Below are positions 7,850 to 15,381 of a stretch of DNA of 64,000 nt, one piece after another. The translations under genes and the position numbers were made by a program. This DNA is from Bradyrhizobium ivorense (lineage in GTDB: Bacteria; Pseudomonadota; Alphaproteobacteria; Rhizobiales; Xanthobacteraceae). The stretch spans positions 1 to 64,000 of the forward strand of contig NZ_CAADFC020000005.1 of the NCBI RefSeq assembly GCF_900696085.1. The letters run 5' to 3'. Below the pieces are notes generated by a model, which was given only the letters and a program-made list of their open reading frames with translations, was not told where the DNA came from and ran no database searches. The stretch's first letter is position 1; every line of letters starts with the position of its first letter.

Positions 7850-8493
7850 CCGCAGGTGCGCTGCAGCGTCCGGCAGAAGGTCTCCACATCGGTGAACACC
7901 GCGTCGCCGGCGAATTTCAGCGACTCGACGGAGCGCTGCGCCGCCTCGGCGTGTCCGCTGCCGCAGGCGTCGTCCACGATGACAGGGACGATGCCGAGAT
8001 CGGCGGCGTGCCGCGCCGTCGGCTCGATCCCGATCTCCATCGCGACGCCGACCAGCGCCATCGAGGTGATGCCGCAATCGCGCAGCGCGATCGCGAGCGG
8101 CGTGCCCTCCAGTGCCGACATCGTCAGCTTGTCGAAGATCGCCTCGCTCGGCCGCGGCGCCAGCTCCGGCGTGATCTGGAAGCCCGGCGAGTCACGCAGA
8201 AACCACGGACTAACCTGTTCCGGATCGTCGGTGCGCTGCCAGGCCATCGCCATCCGGTAGCAGAACGCGCCCATCAGCTCCCGCGGCAGCGACATGTGCC
8301 GCATGAAGAAGATTCTGACGCCGGCGGCGCGGGCGGCGTCGAGCACGCGCGCCACCTTCGCCACCACAGCCTCGGGATTCTTGATCTGCTTCAGGATGCC
8401 GATCTGCATGTCGTAGACCACCAGCGCCATGCGCTGGGGGCTGCAGATCTCGTCAAGGGTTTGGGGAATATCGAGGCCGAAGATGGTTTTCAT
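7846..8493 (-). CDS. Isochorismatase-like hydrolase
   Basis: Rossmann-like alpha/beta protein of the isochorismatase superfamily (215 residues). Asp28 (VVYDMQIG) and Lys122 (DKLTMSALEGTPL) correspond to the usual catalytic Asp and Lys. Where nicotinamidase-type enzymes have the nucleophilic Cys, this protein has Gly155 (GVAMEIGIEPTARHA), as in true isochorismatases such as EntB and PhzD. The substrate is unknown and no siderophore genes are nearby. It overlaps tupB by ATGA, so the two are co-translated. Confidence 0.82.
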   Translation of the reverse strand: MKTIFGLDIPQTLDEICSPQRMALVVYDMQIGILKQIKNPEAVVAKVARVLDAARAAGVRIFFMRHMSLPRELMGAFCYRMAMAWQRTDDPEQVSPWFLRDSPGFQITPELAPRPSEAIFDKLTMSALEGTPLAIALRDCGITSMALVGVAMEIGIEPTARHAADLGIVPVIVDDACGSGHAEAAQRSVESLKFAGDAVFTDVETFCRTLQRTCG

Positions 8494-8670
8494 TTGCCGA
8501 TACCTGTGGAGTTTGACGAGCGGGACGCGTCAGCGGGTTCAGCCGCGTCCTGCCCGCGCGCGCCGGGCGCTGACCGGCCGGCGCGACGAGCGCCGCCGCC
8601 GACCGCGGGGAGCATAGTGTGAATCCGGCAAGGAAGGTCAAGACATCAGGTCGCCCGCGCCGGGCAGCCG

Positions 8671-9426
8671 TTATCCGGCCGCGATGTCCGCGCTCCCGGC
8701 ATCGAGCTGCCGTCCTTCGCGATCCATATGCAGGTAGTTCGGGTTGAACAGGCCTGCGCGCATCAGGCGTGCGAGATCGGGCACGGCAAGGGTCTTGCTC
8801 TTGAGCACGATCAGGCCCGCGGCACGCAGCTCCTGCAATATGCGGTTGACGTGCACCTTGGAGAGACCGGTGGCGTCGGCGAGATCGGCCTGGGTCAGCG
8901 GAAAATCGCAGTTATCGCCCCTGGTCAGCTCGGCCATGCTTAAGCGCAGCCAGATCTCGCAGAGCAAATGCGCGGTACGCTCCAGGGCGGTGCGCTGGCC
9001 GAGGTTCATCGTCCATTCGCGCTGGATCGCGGCGTTGACCAGGGTCTCCCACCAGAATGCCGTGGCGATGCGCGGATGCCGCGCGCCGACCTCATCGAAG
9101 AACTCGCGGGAGAGATCGGCGATCGTGACCTGCGTGATGCTGCCGATCGAATGATCCATCTCGCGCAGGATGAAGCCGTTGACGTCGCAGATGTCGCCCG
9201 GCAGGAGGAACGACACCACCTGCCGCCGGCCGTCCTCGAGCTGCTTGTAGCGGCAGGCCCAGCCGGACAGGATCAGATGCACGTCCCTCGGCTTCTCGCC
9301 CTCGCGGACGAGGTCGACGCGCGGACCGAGCTTGCGCACCCGCTCGGTGGCCGCGCGATCGAGGATGGCATGCTCCGCCGGCGAGAGGCGTACGAAGTGC
9401 TCCAATTTCCGGATCAGCGATGCCAA
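8671..9426 (-). CDS. Crp/Fnr-family transcriptional regulator
   Basis: Cytoplasmic regulator (251 residues) with an N-terminal cyclic-nucleotide-binding-fold domain (about 25-125) and a C-terminal Crp-type helix-turn-helix whose recognition segment is LTQADLADATGLSKVHVNRI near residues 177-196. The sensor domain lacks the Fnr N-terminal cysteine cluster and an evident GE-L-RxA cAMP cassette, so the signal is unknown. The start appears to be TTG at 9426-9424, with a GGGGGA sequence about nine bases upstream; no in-frame ATG precedes the conserved region. An inverted repeat upstream at 9507-9528 may be its operator. Confidence 0.85.
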   Translation of the reverse strand: MASLIRKLEHFVRLSPAEHAILDRAATERVRKLGPRVDLVREGEKPRDVHLILSGWACRYKQLEDGRRQVVSFLLPGDICDVNGFILREMDHSIGSITQVTIADLSREFFDEVGARHPRIATAFWWETLVNAAIQREWTMNLGQRTALERTAHLLCEIWLRLSMAELTRGDNCDFPLTQADLADATGLSKVHVNRILQELRAAGLIVLKSKTLAVPDLARLMRAGLFNPNYLHMDREGRQLDAGSADIAAG

Positions 9427-9506
9427 CGACAGAGGTCCCCCGCATGTTCATCGGGTAACCGCCGGGTCGGTTTCAATAACGTATGTTACATTGCACAGGT
9501 ATTGGC

Positions 9507-9528
9507 GAATGTTCACTTGTGTACATTC
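9507..9528 (-). promoter_or_regulatory. Inverted repeat upstream of the Crp/Fnr gene
   Basis: GAATGT (9507-9512) and ACATTC (9523-9528) form a perfect 6-bp dyad with a 10-base spacer, about 80 bases upstream of the regulator's start. Size and symmetry suit a dimeric regulator, but it does not match the Fnr or FixK consensus TTGAT-N4-ATCAA. Confidence 0.35.
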
Positions 9529-9609
9529 ACGCCAACTGATTTTGGCGGCGCCGGCCACGATGTCTCGCGGCGGACACGCGGCCGCGCCGCGAGACGGGCC
9601 GGTGTCTGC

Positions 9610-9972
9610 TTACACGAACGGCACGCCGTAATAGTCGTTGACCGCGCGCGTGGTGCCGATGTCGGCCCAATTCCAATCGCGCTCGCTGCCGTATTTCGGC
9701 GCGCCGCGCAGCTGGGCCTCGGTCACGCCGGTGACGTAGCCGCCGAGCCGCGTATCGTATTTCAGCGATTGCCAGGGCAGCGGATAGTGGTCATTGCCAA
9801 GTCCCAAAATTCCGCCGAAGCCGAGCACGGCATAGGAGACGCGCCCGCTCTTCTTGTCGATCATGACGCGCTCGATCGAGCCGATCTTCCGCTCATCGGC
9901 GCCATAGACCGCGGTGCCCTCGACCTTGTCGCTGCCGATCAGATTTCCGATTTCCTTGTCATCGACTGTCAT
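9610..9972 (-). CDS. PRC-barrel domain protein
   Basis: Small soluble protein of 120 residues with a PRC-barrel fold (GTAVYGADERKIGSIERVMIDKKSG, then VSYAVLGFGGILGLGNDHYPLPW). The tryptophan-rich C-terminal segment SERDWNWADIGTTRAV follows. Such stand-alone PRC-barrel proteins are common in rhizobia and often stress-induced; the molecular role is unknown. It lies upstream of no operon partner on the same strand except the small hydrophilic protein at 10044-10250, which precedes it by 71 bases. Confidence 0.85.
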   Translation of the reverse strand: MTVDDKEIGNLIGSDKVEGTAVYGADERKIGSIERVMIDKKSGRVSYAVLGFGGILGLGNDHYPLPWQSLKYDTRLGGYVTGVTEAQLRGAPKYGSERDWNWADIGTTRAVNDYYGVPFV

Positions 9973-10043
9973 GCGTTGCTCCGTTCAATCCTTGTATCGG
10001 CAACCCCGATAGAGATCGCCGTTCCCGCGACAATGTCGCGCGC

Positions 10044-10250
10044 TCAGCCGGTCGGCGCGTCGCCCTTGTCGTCGGGCGCCATGCCCGATCCCGGCGTCTT
10101 GTCGGCGTCGTTCAATTTCGGATCGCGCGTCGCTTCGCGCTGATGCGATGACCCGGCCTTGGTCTTGTGCGCGGTCTGAGCGCGCTGCTTGTCGGCAGGC
10201 TGCTCCTGACCCTTGGCGTCCCTGACGATGCCCTGGTTGGAATGTGCCAT
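10044..10250 (-). CDS. Small hydrophilic, probably disordered protein
   Basis: A 68-residue protein almost without hydrophobic residues, rich in Lys, Gln, Asp and Ala (QEQPADKQRAQTAHKTKAGS). It contains no recognised domain; the composition recalls rhizobial stress-related hydrophilins. The ATG at 10250 is preceded by AGGAGC (10264-10259), which supports translation. A hairpin at 10289-10320 lies in its leader or promoter. Confidence 0.6.
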   Translation of the reverse strand: MAHSNQGIVRDAKGQEQPADKQRAQTAHKTKAGSSHQREATRDPKLNDADKTPGSGMAPDDKGDAPTG

Positions 10251-10288
10251 TTGTCGAGCTCCTTGAAGCCTAATCTCTAAAAGTCATG

Positions 10289-10320
10289 CGGGCCCCGGCG
10301 ATGAAATTCGCCGAGGCCCG
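10289..10320. promoter_or_regulatory. Stem-loop upstream of the hydrophilic protein gene
   Basis: CGGGCC (10289-10294) pairs with GGCCCG (10315-10320) and GGCG (10297-10300) with CGCC (10309-10312), giving a 10-bp stem with a 2x2 internal loop and an eight-base apex. On the minus strand it is followed by CATGACTTTTAGAG, a poor U-tract, so it may be a leader structure or a weak terminator. Confidence 0.4.
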
Positions 10321-10495
10321 TCACCGGAATGGTCCACTGCTCTCGGGGAGCAAAGCAGCGAACGCACCGGGCTTACGCATGGCCCGCGAGATCGTTCCTG
10401 GTTTTCGGGGCGCATTTTTTCGATCCGCCGGATGTCATGGGTTAACGACGCCCTTCAGGAACCTGCCCTAAGGTTTGGTTCCAGGGTGGAGACAG

Positions 10496-10687
10496 ATGAG
10501 CAAGAAGAAGCGCAACAGAGGCCGGCCTGCAGGATCGTTCGAGGACCGGCTTGGGAAGTTTGCCGAGGATGCCCGCATTGCAGCGCGCAAATTGCCCCCC
10601 GGGCGGGAACGCGACGCGTTGATGAAGAAAGCCAGACAGACCGAGACGGTGATGGAGGTCAGCGAGTGGCTGGTACCCCGTAAATAG
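10496..10687 (+). CDS. Conserved hypothetical basic protein
   Basis: A 63-residue, strongly basic protein beginning MSKKKRNRGRPAGSFEDRLG, with an AT-hook-like RGRP near the N terminus and a predicted helical remainder (KFAEDARIAARKLPPG). No named domain is recognised. The ATG is preceded by GGTGGAGACAG, a usable ribosome-binding site. DNA binding is only suggested by the RGRP motif. Confidence 0.6.
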   Translation: MSKKKRNRGRPAGSFEDRLGKFAEDARIAARKLPPGRERDALMKKARQTETVMEVSEWLVPRK

Positions 10688-10719
10688 CCACGTCGCTGAG
10701 CCCGACAGGGAGAGCCGCG

Positions 10720-10935
10720 ATGATCGAGGAGAGGTTTGACTCACGTACGCTCGCCAACATGAATGTGGCGCTCGACCGCGTCTGCGATGGAACCCCGCAC
10801 GGCGAGGAACACCCCACCCGCAGGCGCGTTGCCCGATACATCATCAAGTGCGCGAGGAGCGGCAGGACGACGCTCACCGAGTTGACCCGGGCCGGGCAAC
10901 AGGCGCTGGCCAAGGCGACCACCGCGGCGGAATAG
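10720..10935 (+). CDS. Hypothetical protein
   Basis: A 71-residue charged, helical protein (ALDRVCDGTPHGEEHPTRRRVARYIIKCA) with no recognised catalytic motif; similar short proteins are common in Bradyrhizobium genomes. The ATG follows GGGAGAGCCGCG, an adequate ribosome-binding site, and the gene sits 32 bases after the previous small gene on the same strand. Confidence 0.6.
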   Translation: MIEERFDSRTLANMNVALDRVCDGTPHGEEHPTRRRVARYIIKCARSGRTTLTELTRAGQQALAKATTAAE

Positions 10936-10986
10936 CCATCGCACGGAGCGCCTGCGGCTCTCGGCCTTCAGCAGAGGCAGACACGC

Positions 10987-11208
10987 ATGCGCATCGCAAT
11001 CAGCGTCGGCCTGCTGGCCCTTCTGCTCGCGGTCGGCGCCTACGCCTATCAGGGCCTGATGATCCCGGACGCACCGGTGCCAACCAATGGCATCATCCTG
11101 TTCACGGTCGGACTTGCGCTGATGGTCGTTGTCGGCGTCGGCTTGATGGGCCTGCTGTTCTATTCCAGCCGCCGCGGCTACGACGAACCGCCGCATATCG
11201 AGCGGTAG
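10987..11208 (+). CDS. Small two-helix membrane protein
   Basis: A 73-residue protein with two membrane segments at about residues 3-22 and 36-58 and a short polar C-terminal tail (SSRRGYDEPPHIER). No family assignment is possible by eye. A CAGCAGAGGCAGACACGC leader gives a plausible ribosome-binding site. It ends a run of three small plus-strand genes. Confidence 0.6.
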   Translation: MRIAISVGLLALLLAVGAYAYQGLMIPDAPVPTNGIILFTVGLALMVVVGVGLMGLLFYSSRRGYDEPPHIER

Positions 11209-11241
11209 CGAGCGGAGACATAGCGCGCTCCGCCCTCAGAC

Positions 11242-11350
11242 CCGTCATCCTGAGGTGCGAGCCCTTGCGAGCCTCGAAGGATGAATCGGCCACCAGCCGG
11301 GCCGTCGATCCTTCGAGACGCGCGCAAGAGCGCGCTCCTCAGGATGACGG
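11242..11350. repeat. Extragenic palindrome, family B
   Basis: Clean copy of the family: CCGTCATCCTGAGGTGCGAG at the left end and CGCTCCTCAGGATGACGG at the right, with GCCTCGAAGGATGAATCGGC and GATCCTTCGAGACGCGCG as internal arms. It lies between convergent genes and could act as a bidirectional hairpin. Confidence 0.85.
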
Positions 11351-11372
11351 GGATAGATCTGATCTCACGTCG

Positions 11373-12245
11373 CTACGACGCAGCCTGCGGCACCCGGGCG
11401 CGGATCTCCGCGATCTTGCGCTTCAGCGCGGCCTGGCGCGGGTCGGGCATGATGGCGGCGCGGGCTTCGGTGATGGCGGCAGCGAGATCGGGCAGCGCAA
11501 GCACGCCGTCGAAGGTCGGCTTGGCGAGCCCGTCGATGATCGCGTGCCAGTCCGCGATGCCCTGGCGATAGCGATCGCCGTAGCCGCTGATCATGGTCGC
11601 GGTCTGGATCACGGCCGTCGCCGCCGCCGGCTGCTTGGTCAGGCTGCGGTCGATCATGTGCAGCCAGCGCTCGACCCAGACCCGTTCCTTGGCATAGCGG
11701 ATCGAGAACAGCCGCCAGCGCTTCAGGCCCGCCTCGATCCGCAGCCGACGGACGCTGAAGCGGCTGTTGGCGGAAAAGCGGATCGAGACCCGGCGGTGCC
11801 GCCAGCCGAACCAGTCGAGCATGCCGAGAATCGGATCGGCGATCACCGCCGGCAGCGCATCGATCAGTTCGTCGAGCCGGAATTTCTTGATGTCGTCGGC
11901 AGAGCGCGCCGTCAACCCGCCGGCGGCATTGACCTCGCCGAGCTTGAGCTGCGCGATCCGGATCGGGTCCTCATAGGCCATGCGCTGCGCCAGCAGCTGC
12001 GCGATGTCGGCGAGCATCGCGTCGTCGACGCCGCGCCGGCCGACGAAGCGGTTGAGCCGGTCGACATAGAGCTGGGCGTAGCTCGTGCTCTGATATTCGA
12101 TCATCAGGTGGATCGCGCCGCTCACCGCGGGGCCGAGATGCGCCGGGCAGGCGTCGGGCAGCACCGGCGGCCCCTCGTCCTCGTCGCCGATGATGTCGGC
12201 GAACAGGTAACGGAGCGAAGCCAGGAGACCGTCGTCATCCGGCAC
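11373..12245 (-). CDS. Stand-alone DUF6537 protein
   Basis: A 290-residue protein resembling the C-terminal DUF6537 region of bifunctional indolepyruvate ferredoxin oxidoreductases: LLAQRMAYEDPIRIAQLKLG near residue 85, RRLRIEAGLKRWRLFSIRYA and SGYGDRYRQGIADWHAII near residue 235. The thiamine-diphosphate and ferredoxin-oxidoreductase domains that normally precede this region are absent. The chosen start is GTG at 12245-12243, with GGAGG seven bases upstream; longer frames would overlap the upstream gene and are not conserved-looking. It is the second gene after the Popeye-like protein (31-base gap). Confidence 0.6.
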   Translation of the reverse strand: MPDDDGLLASLRYLFADIIGDEDEGPPVLPDACPAHLGPAVSGAIHLMIEYQSTSYAQLYVDRLNRFVGRRGVDDAMLADIAQLLAQRMAYEDPIRIAQLKLGEVNAAGGLTARSADDIKKFRLDELIDALPAVIADPILGMLDWFGWRHRRVSIRFSANSRFSVRRLRIEAGLKRWRLFSIRYAKERVWVERWLHMIDRSLTKQPAAATAVIQTATMISGYGDRYRQGIADWHAIIDGLAKPTFDGVLALPDLAAAITEARAAIMPDPRQAALKRKIAEIRARVPQAAS

Positions 12246-12276
12246 TGCGGCGCCTCCAGAACTGCTCACAACGCGC

Positions 12277-12945
12277 TCATGCCGGCTTCGGCTCCGCGAC
12301 CTTCGGTGTGGTGTACTGCGCCAGCTGCTGCTCCAGCGTCGAAATGTTCTGGAACAGGCGGGCGCTGGCAAGCCGCAGGAAGTAGAAACCGAACGCCGGG
12401 TTCTGCACGTAGAGCTGCTCGACCTGGTCGTAGGTCACCGACAGCACGGTGCCGCTCTCGACGCATTCCAGCGTTTGGGTGCGGGTGTTCGACGGCGACA
12501 GCATGCCGAACTCGCCGACGAGGGCGCCGACCGGCAGCTCGATGCCCGACTCGACCAGGCGGTAGCGGCCGCTGACGATGTAGAAAATGCTGTCGGCCTT
12601 CTCGTCCTTGTAGAACAGGACATCGCCGACGTTGAATTTCCGCTCGGTCGTGAACGGCCGCAGCCAGTCCATCGACAGATCGCTATTGACCGATTTCTTC
12701 ACGCTGCGGACCAGCTGCAGCATCTGGTGCAGGCGATAGGTGTTCACCGGCAGCAGCACGGCATGCAGGATCAGCACCGCGTAATTGTGGGTCGGGATCG
12801 CGGTCGCGATCAGGATGATGTTGGTCAGGATGGCGAAGACGCGCAGCGGGATCATGGTGCGCATCGACAGCGTGGCGACCACGAAGATCGATGCGAACAG
12901 ACTGCCGGCTGCTCCGGCGTGCTCCGCGAGATGTGAGGTATCCAT
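12277..12945 (-). CDS. Popeye-like membrane cyclic-nucleotide-binding protein
   Basis: A 222-residue protein with three predicted membrane helices (about residues 12-27, 33-50 and 54-72) followed by a cyclic-nucleotide-binding domain (about 90-190). This is the architecture of the Popeye domain family, known as cAMP effectors in animals and with bacterial relatives. The phosphate-binding cassette region reads VGEFGMLSPSNTRTQTL, retaining Gly144-Glu145 and an arginine (Arg155). The start follows the ATG that leaves the first helix near the N terminus. Divergent from the K+ channel gene at 13258 and first gene of a unit with the DUF6537 gene. Confidence 0.75.
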   Translation of the reverse strand: MDTSHLAEHAGAAGSLFASIFVVATLSMRTMIPLRVFAILTNIILIATAIPTHNYAVLILHAVLLPVNTYRLHQMLQLVRSVKKSVNSDLSMDWLRPFTTERKFNVGDVLFYKDEKADSIFYIVSGRYRLVESGIELPVGALVGEFGMLSPSNTRTQTLECVESGTVLSVTYDQVEQLYVQNPAFGFYFLRLASARLFQNISTLEQQLAQYTTPKVAEPKPA

Positions 12946-13257
12946 CGGAAACCAACCAATTCTCAAGAAGTGAACAGACCACCTTATTAGTCGCTGCAGT
13001 GCGGTCGAGGTCGCATCGGCTGGACAGCATTGCTGATATACGGGGAAAACGCGACGATTTGTCTGATTTCTCACATTTGCCGGGGCAAAATTGGGACAAG
13101 ATGCCTAGGCCATTCGTCCAACGGTTCGATGTCATGCCGCGAACGCCTGCGCGTTGACGGCCTCAGCCGAGGCAGGCACGTTGTGGCAGCGGCCCCGCCT
13201 CCTGCAGGGCCTCCCTTACAAACAGCGCATCAAACCCAGGCAGGCAATCCAGCTCCG
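12946..13257. other. Divergent promoter region between cNMP protein and K+ channel
   Basis: A 312-base gap between divergent start codons. It is more AT-rich around 12950-13100 than its surroundings, as expected of promoters. I see no convincing Crp-type TGTGA-N6-TCACA site and no open reading frame of note. Confidence 0.4.
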
Positions 13258-14370
13258 ATGTCCAAGCCGCTCGTTGTTCCGGCTCTGACGCGTTTCGTGT
13301 CGGCCACTGCCGGCCGCAACATGACCACGGCGGCGTATGTGGCCGTGGCCGTCGGCGTCACCATGATGGTGCTGCTGACGGTCGAGCCGGCCTATGACGC
13401 CGTGGGGCGCTGGGTCGACGCGCTGCTGTGGGCGTGCCTGTTCTATTTCGTGTTCGAATGGCTGGTGCGGCTGCGCCATATGGGGCGGCAGGGCAAGTTC
13501 TGGTTCTACGCGCTGTCGAGCGCCGGCATAGTCGATGCGATCGGCGCGCTGGCGGTGCCGGTCGCCCTGCTCGCCGGCATCGCGCCGAAGACGGCGTGGC
13601 TGCTCGGCGTGCTCTGGGTGCTCAAGGTGGTGCCGGGCATTCCCGGCCTGCGCCAGTTGCGCCGCGTGCTGGTGGTCGAGTCAGGCCCGCTCGCCAGCGT
13701 GCTGGTGATCTTCCTGATGGTGGTGTTCCTCGCCTCGGTCGCCGAATACTATCTGGAGCGCGACGTGCAGCCGCAAACCTTCGGCAGCGTGCCGGCGGCG
13801 CTGTGGTGGGCGGTGGTGACGCTGACCACGACCGGCTATGGCGACGTGGTGCCGATCACCCCGCTCGGCCGCATCGTCGCGGCAATGGTGATGATCTCGG
13901 GGCTCGGCGTGTTCGGACTGTGGACCGGCATTCTCGCCACCGGGTTTGCCGCGGAGACCCGCCGCGACAACTTTCTGAAAACCTGGGAGACCGTCAGCAA
14001 GGTGCCGTTCTTCGCCCATCTCGGGCCTGCCGCGATCGCCGATGTCACCCAGGTGCTGCGGACCATGGACCTGCCGCCGCGCACCATGATCATCCGCAAG
14101 GACACCAACGGCGACTGCATGTATTTCGTCGCCGCCGGCGAGGTCGAGGTCGACCTGCCCGGCCGCAAGGTGCCGCTCGGCGAAGGCTCGTTCTTCGGCG
14201 AGATGGCGCTGCTCGGCAACGCCAAGCGCGCCGCCAGCGTCGCCACCACCAAGGTGACGCGGCTGTTGGTGCTTGACCTCGTCGATTTCCGCCTGTTGAT
14301 GGCACGGCATCCCGAGCTCGCCGAGACCATCGACGCCGAGGCGAAGCGGCGCGAACGCGAAAATCAATGA
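13258..14370 (+). CDS. Cyclic-nucleotide-gated K+ channel, MlotiK1 type
   Basis: Six-helix potassium channel of 370 residues. The selectivity filter TTTGYGD is at about 190-196, the weakly charged S4-like helix includes GLRQLRRVLVV, and the C-terminal cyclic-nucleotide-binding domain (about 255-365) has FFGEMALLGNAKRAASV with Arg324 in the phosphate-binding cassette. As in MlotiK1 (355 residues), no C-linker separates S6 from the binding domain. An earlier in-frame start exists, but the ATG at 13258 fits the family length. Its stop overlaps the next gene's start (ATGATG). Confidence 0.92.
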   Translation: MSKPLVVPALTRFVSATAGRNMTTAAYVAVAVGVTMMVLLTVEPAYDAVGRWVDALLWACLFYFVFEWLVRLRHMGRQGKFWFYALSSAGIVDAIGALAVPVALLAGIAPKTAWLLGVLWVLKVVPGIPGLRQLRRVLVVESGPLASVLVIFLMVVFLASVAEYYLERDVQPQTFGSVPAALWWAVVTLTTTGYGDVVPITPLGRIVAAMVMISGLGVFGLWTGILATGFAAETRRDNFLKTWETVSKVPFFAHLGPAAIADVTQVLRTMDLPPRTMIIRKDTNGDCMYFVAAGEVEVDLPGRKVPLGEGSFFGEMALLGNAKRAASVATTKVTRLLVLDLVDFRLLMARHPELAETIDAEAKRRERENQ

Positions 14371-15167
14371 TGGAGACCACAATGGCCGACGCGGCCGACA
14401 CCGGAAGCGGACCCGTGCTCGAGATCGCGGGAGCGCGCGCCACCATCCGCCTCAACCGGCCCAAGCATCTCAACCGCCTGCAGGCCGAGGATCTCGGCGG
14501 GCTGGTCAAACTGTTCGAGCGGATCGAGGCTGATCCCGCGATCCGCGTGCTGGTGCTGACCGGGACCGGGCGCGCGTTCTCGGCCGGCTACGACCTCAAC
14601 TCGGTGGCCGAGCGGGCGGTGAGCGCGAACGAGCAGCAGAGCGCGGGCTCGGCGTTCGAGGTCGTGGTCAACCGGCTCGAGGATCTCGCGGTGCCGACGA
14701 TCTGCCGGCTCAATGGCGGCGTCTATGGCGGCTCGACCGACCTGGCGCTGGCCTGCGATTTCCGGATCGGCGTCGACACCGCCGAAATGTTCATGCCGGC
14801 GGCGCGGCTCGGGCTGCATTACTACACCAGCGGCATCAAGCGCTACGTGACGCGGCTCGGCGTCGACAACGCCAAGATGCTGTTTCTGACTGCGCAGAAG
14901 ATCACCGCGCCGGAGATGCTGCGGATCGGCTACCTCACCGCCATGGTGCCGCTCGAAATGCTGGACGAGGAAGTCGACAAGCTCGCGGCGATCCTGGCCG
15001 GCAATGCGCCGAAAGCCATGGCCGGCATGAAGCGCGCCGTCAACGAATTCGCCCGCGGCGCTCTGGACGAGACCGCCGCCGACGCCCGCCACCGCGACAG
15101 CATGCGCGGCGACGAGATCAAGGAAGGCATCAAGGCGTTCGCCGAGAAGCGCGCGCCAAGGTTTTAG
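14367..15167 (+). CDS. Enoyl-CoA hydratase/isomerase family protein
   Basis: Crotonase-fold protein of 266 residues. The oxyanion-hole segments are GRAFSAGYDLNS and NGGVYGGSTDLALACDFRIG. The second catalytic glutamate is not obvious: the FMPAARLGLHY region has no PE[LF]-type Glu, so hydratase activity is doubtful and another crotonase reaction is possible. The start overlaps the channel stop by ATGA, so the two genes are translationally coupled even though their functions appear unrelated. ATGs at 14370 and 14382 are alternative starts. Confidence 0.82.
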   Translation: MMETTMADAADTGSGPVLEIAGARATIRLNRPKHLNRLQAEDLGGLVKLFERIEADPAIRVLVLTGTGRAFSAGYDLNSVAERAVSANEQQSAGSAFEVVVNRLEDLAVPTICRLNGGVYGGSTDLALACDFRIGVDTAEMFMPAARLGLHYYTSGIKRYVTRLGVDNAKMLFLTAQKITAPEMLRIGYLTAMVPLEMLDEEVDKLAAILAGNAPKAMAGMKRAVNEFARGALDETAADARHRDSMRGDEIKEGIKAFAEKRAPRF

Positions 15168-15192
15168 TTCGGCGCTCCGCACCCACTCAGTC

Positions 15193-15350
15193 CCGTCATC
15201 CTGAGGTGGCCGCTTCTTCAGCGGCCCTCGAAGGGTCGACGGCCCGGCTTTCCCCTCGCGGAGGCATCGTGGCCGTGCATCCTTCGAGGCTCGCCGAAGA
15301 GGCTCGCACCTCCAGCGACAAAGGCGAAGCCTTTGCGCGGGGATGACGGG
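15193..15350. repeat. Extragenic palindrome, family B
   Basis: Copy with an extra central segment; it starts CCCGTCATCCTGAGGTGG and ends CGCGGGGATGACGGG. The right arm carries the CTCCAGCGACAAAGGCGAAG variant shared with the copies at 2890-3024 and 51745-51880. Lies between convergent genes. Confidence 0.8.
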
Positions 15351-15381
15351 ACTAACAAGTGCGTACCCTGTTTCGCGGACC

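Noticed and set aside
7181..8670. A missing tupC ATPase gene or remnant
   Set aside because: I looked on both strands for Walker A and LSGGQ motifs around tupA and tupB and found none; the space is taken by tupB and the isochorismatase-like gene.
11373..12371. Longer form of the DUF6537 protein starting at 12371
   Set aside because: The extension is Arg/Ser-rich, overlaps the Popeye-like gene, and lacks conserved features; GTG at 12245 has a good GGAGG site.
13030..13257. N-terminal extension of the K+ channel to an earlier in-frame ATG
   Set aside because: The 76 extra residues show no domain, and the ATG at 13258 gives the usual length of MlotiK1-type channels.
12946..13257. A Crp-type site (TGTGA-N6-TCACA) between the two cyclic-nucleotide genes
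   Set aside because: The nearest candidate, around TTGTCTGATTTCTCACA, has only one matching half; too weak to report.
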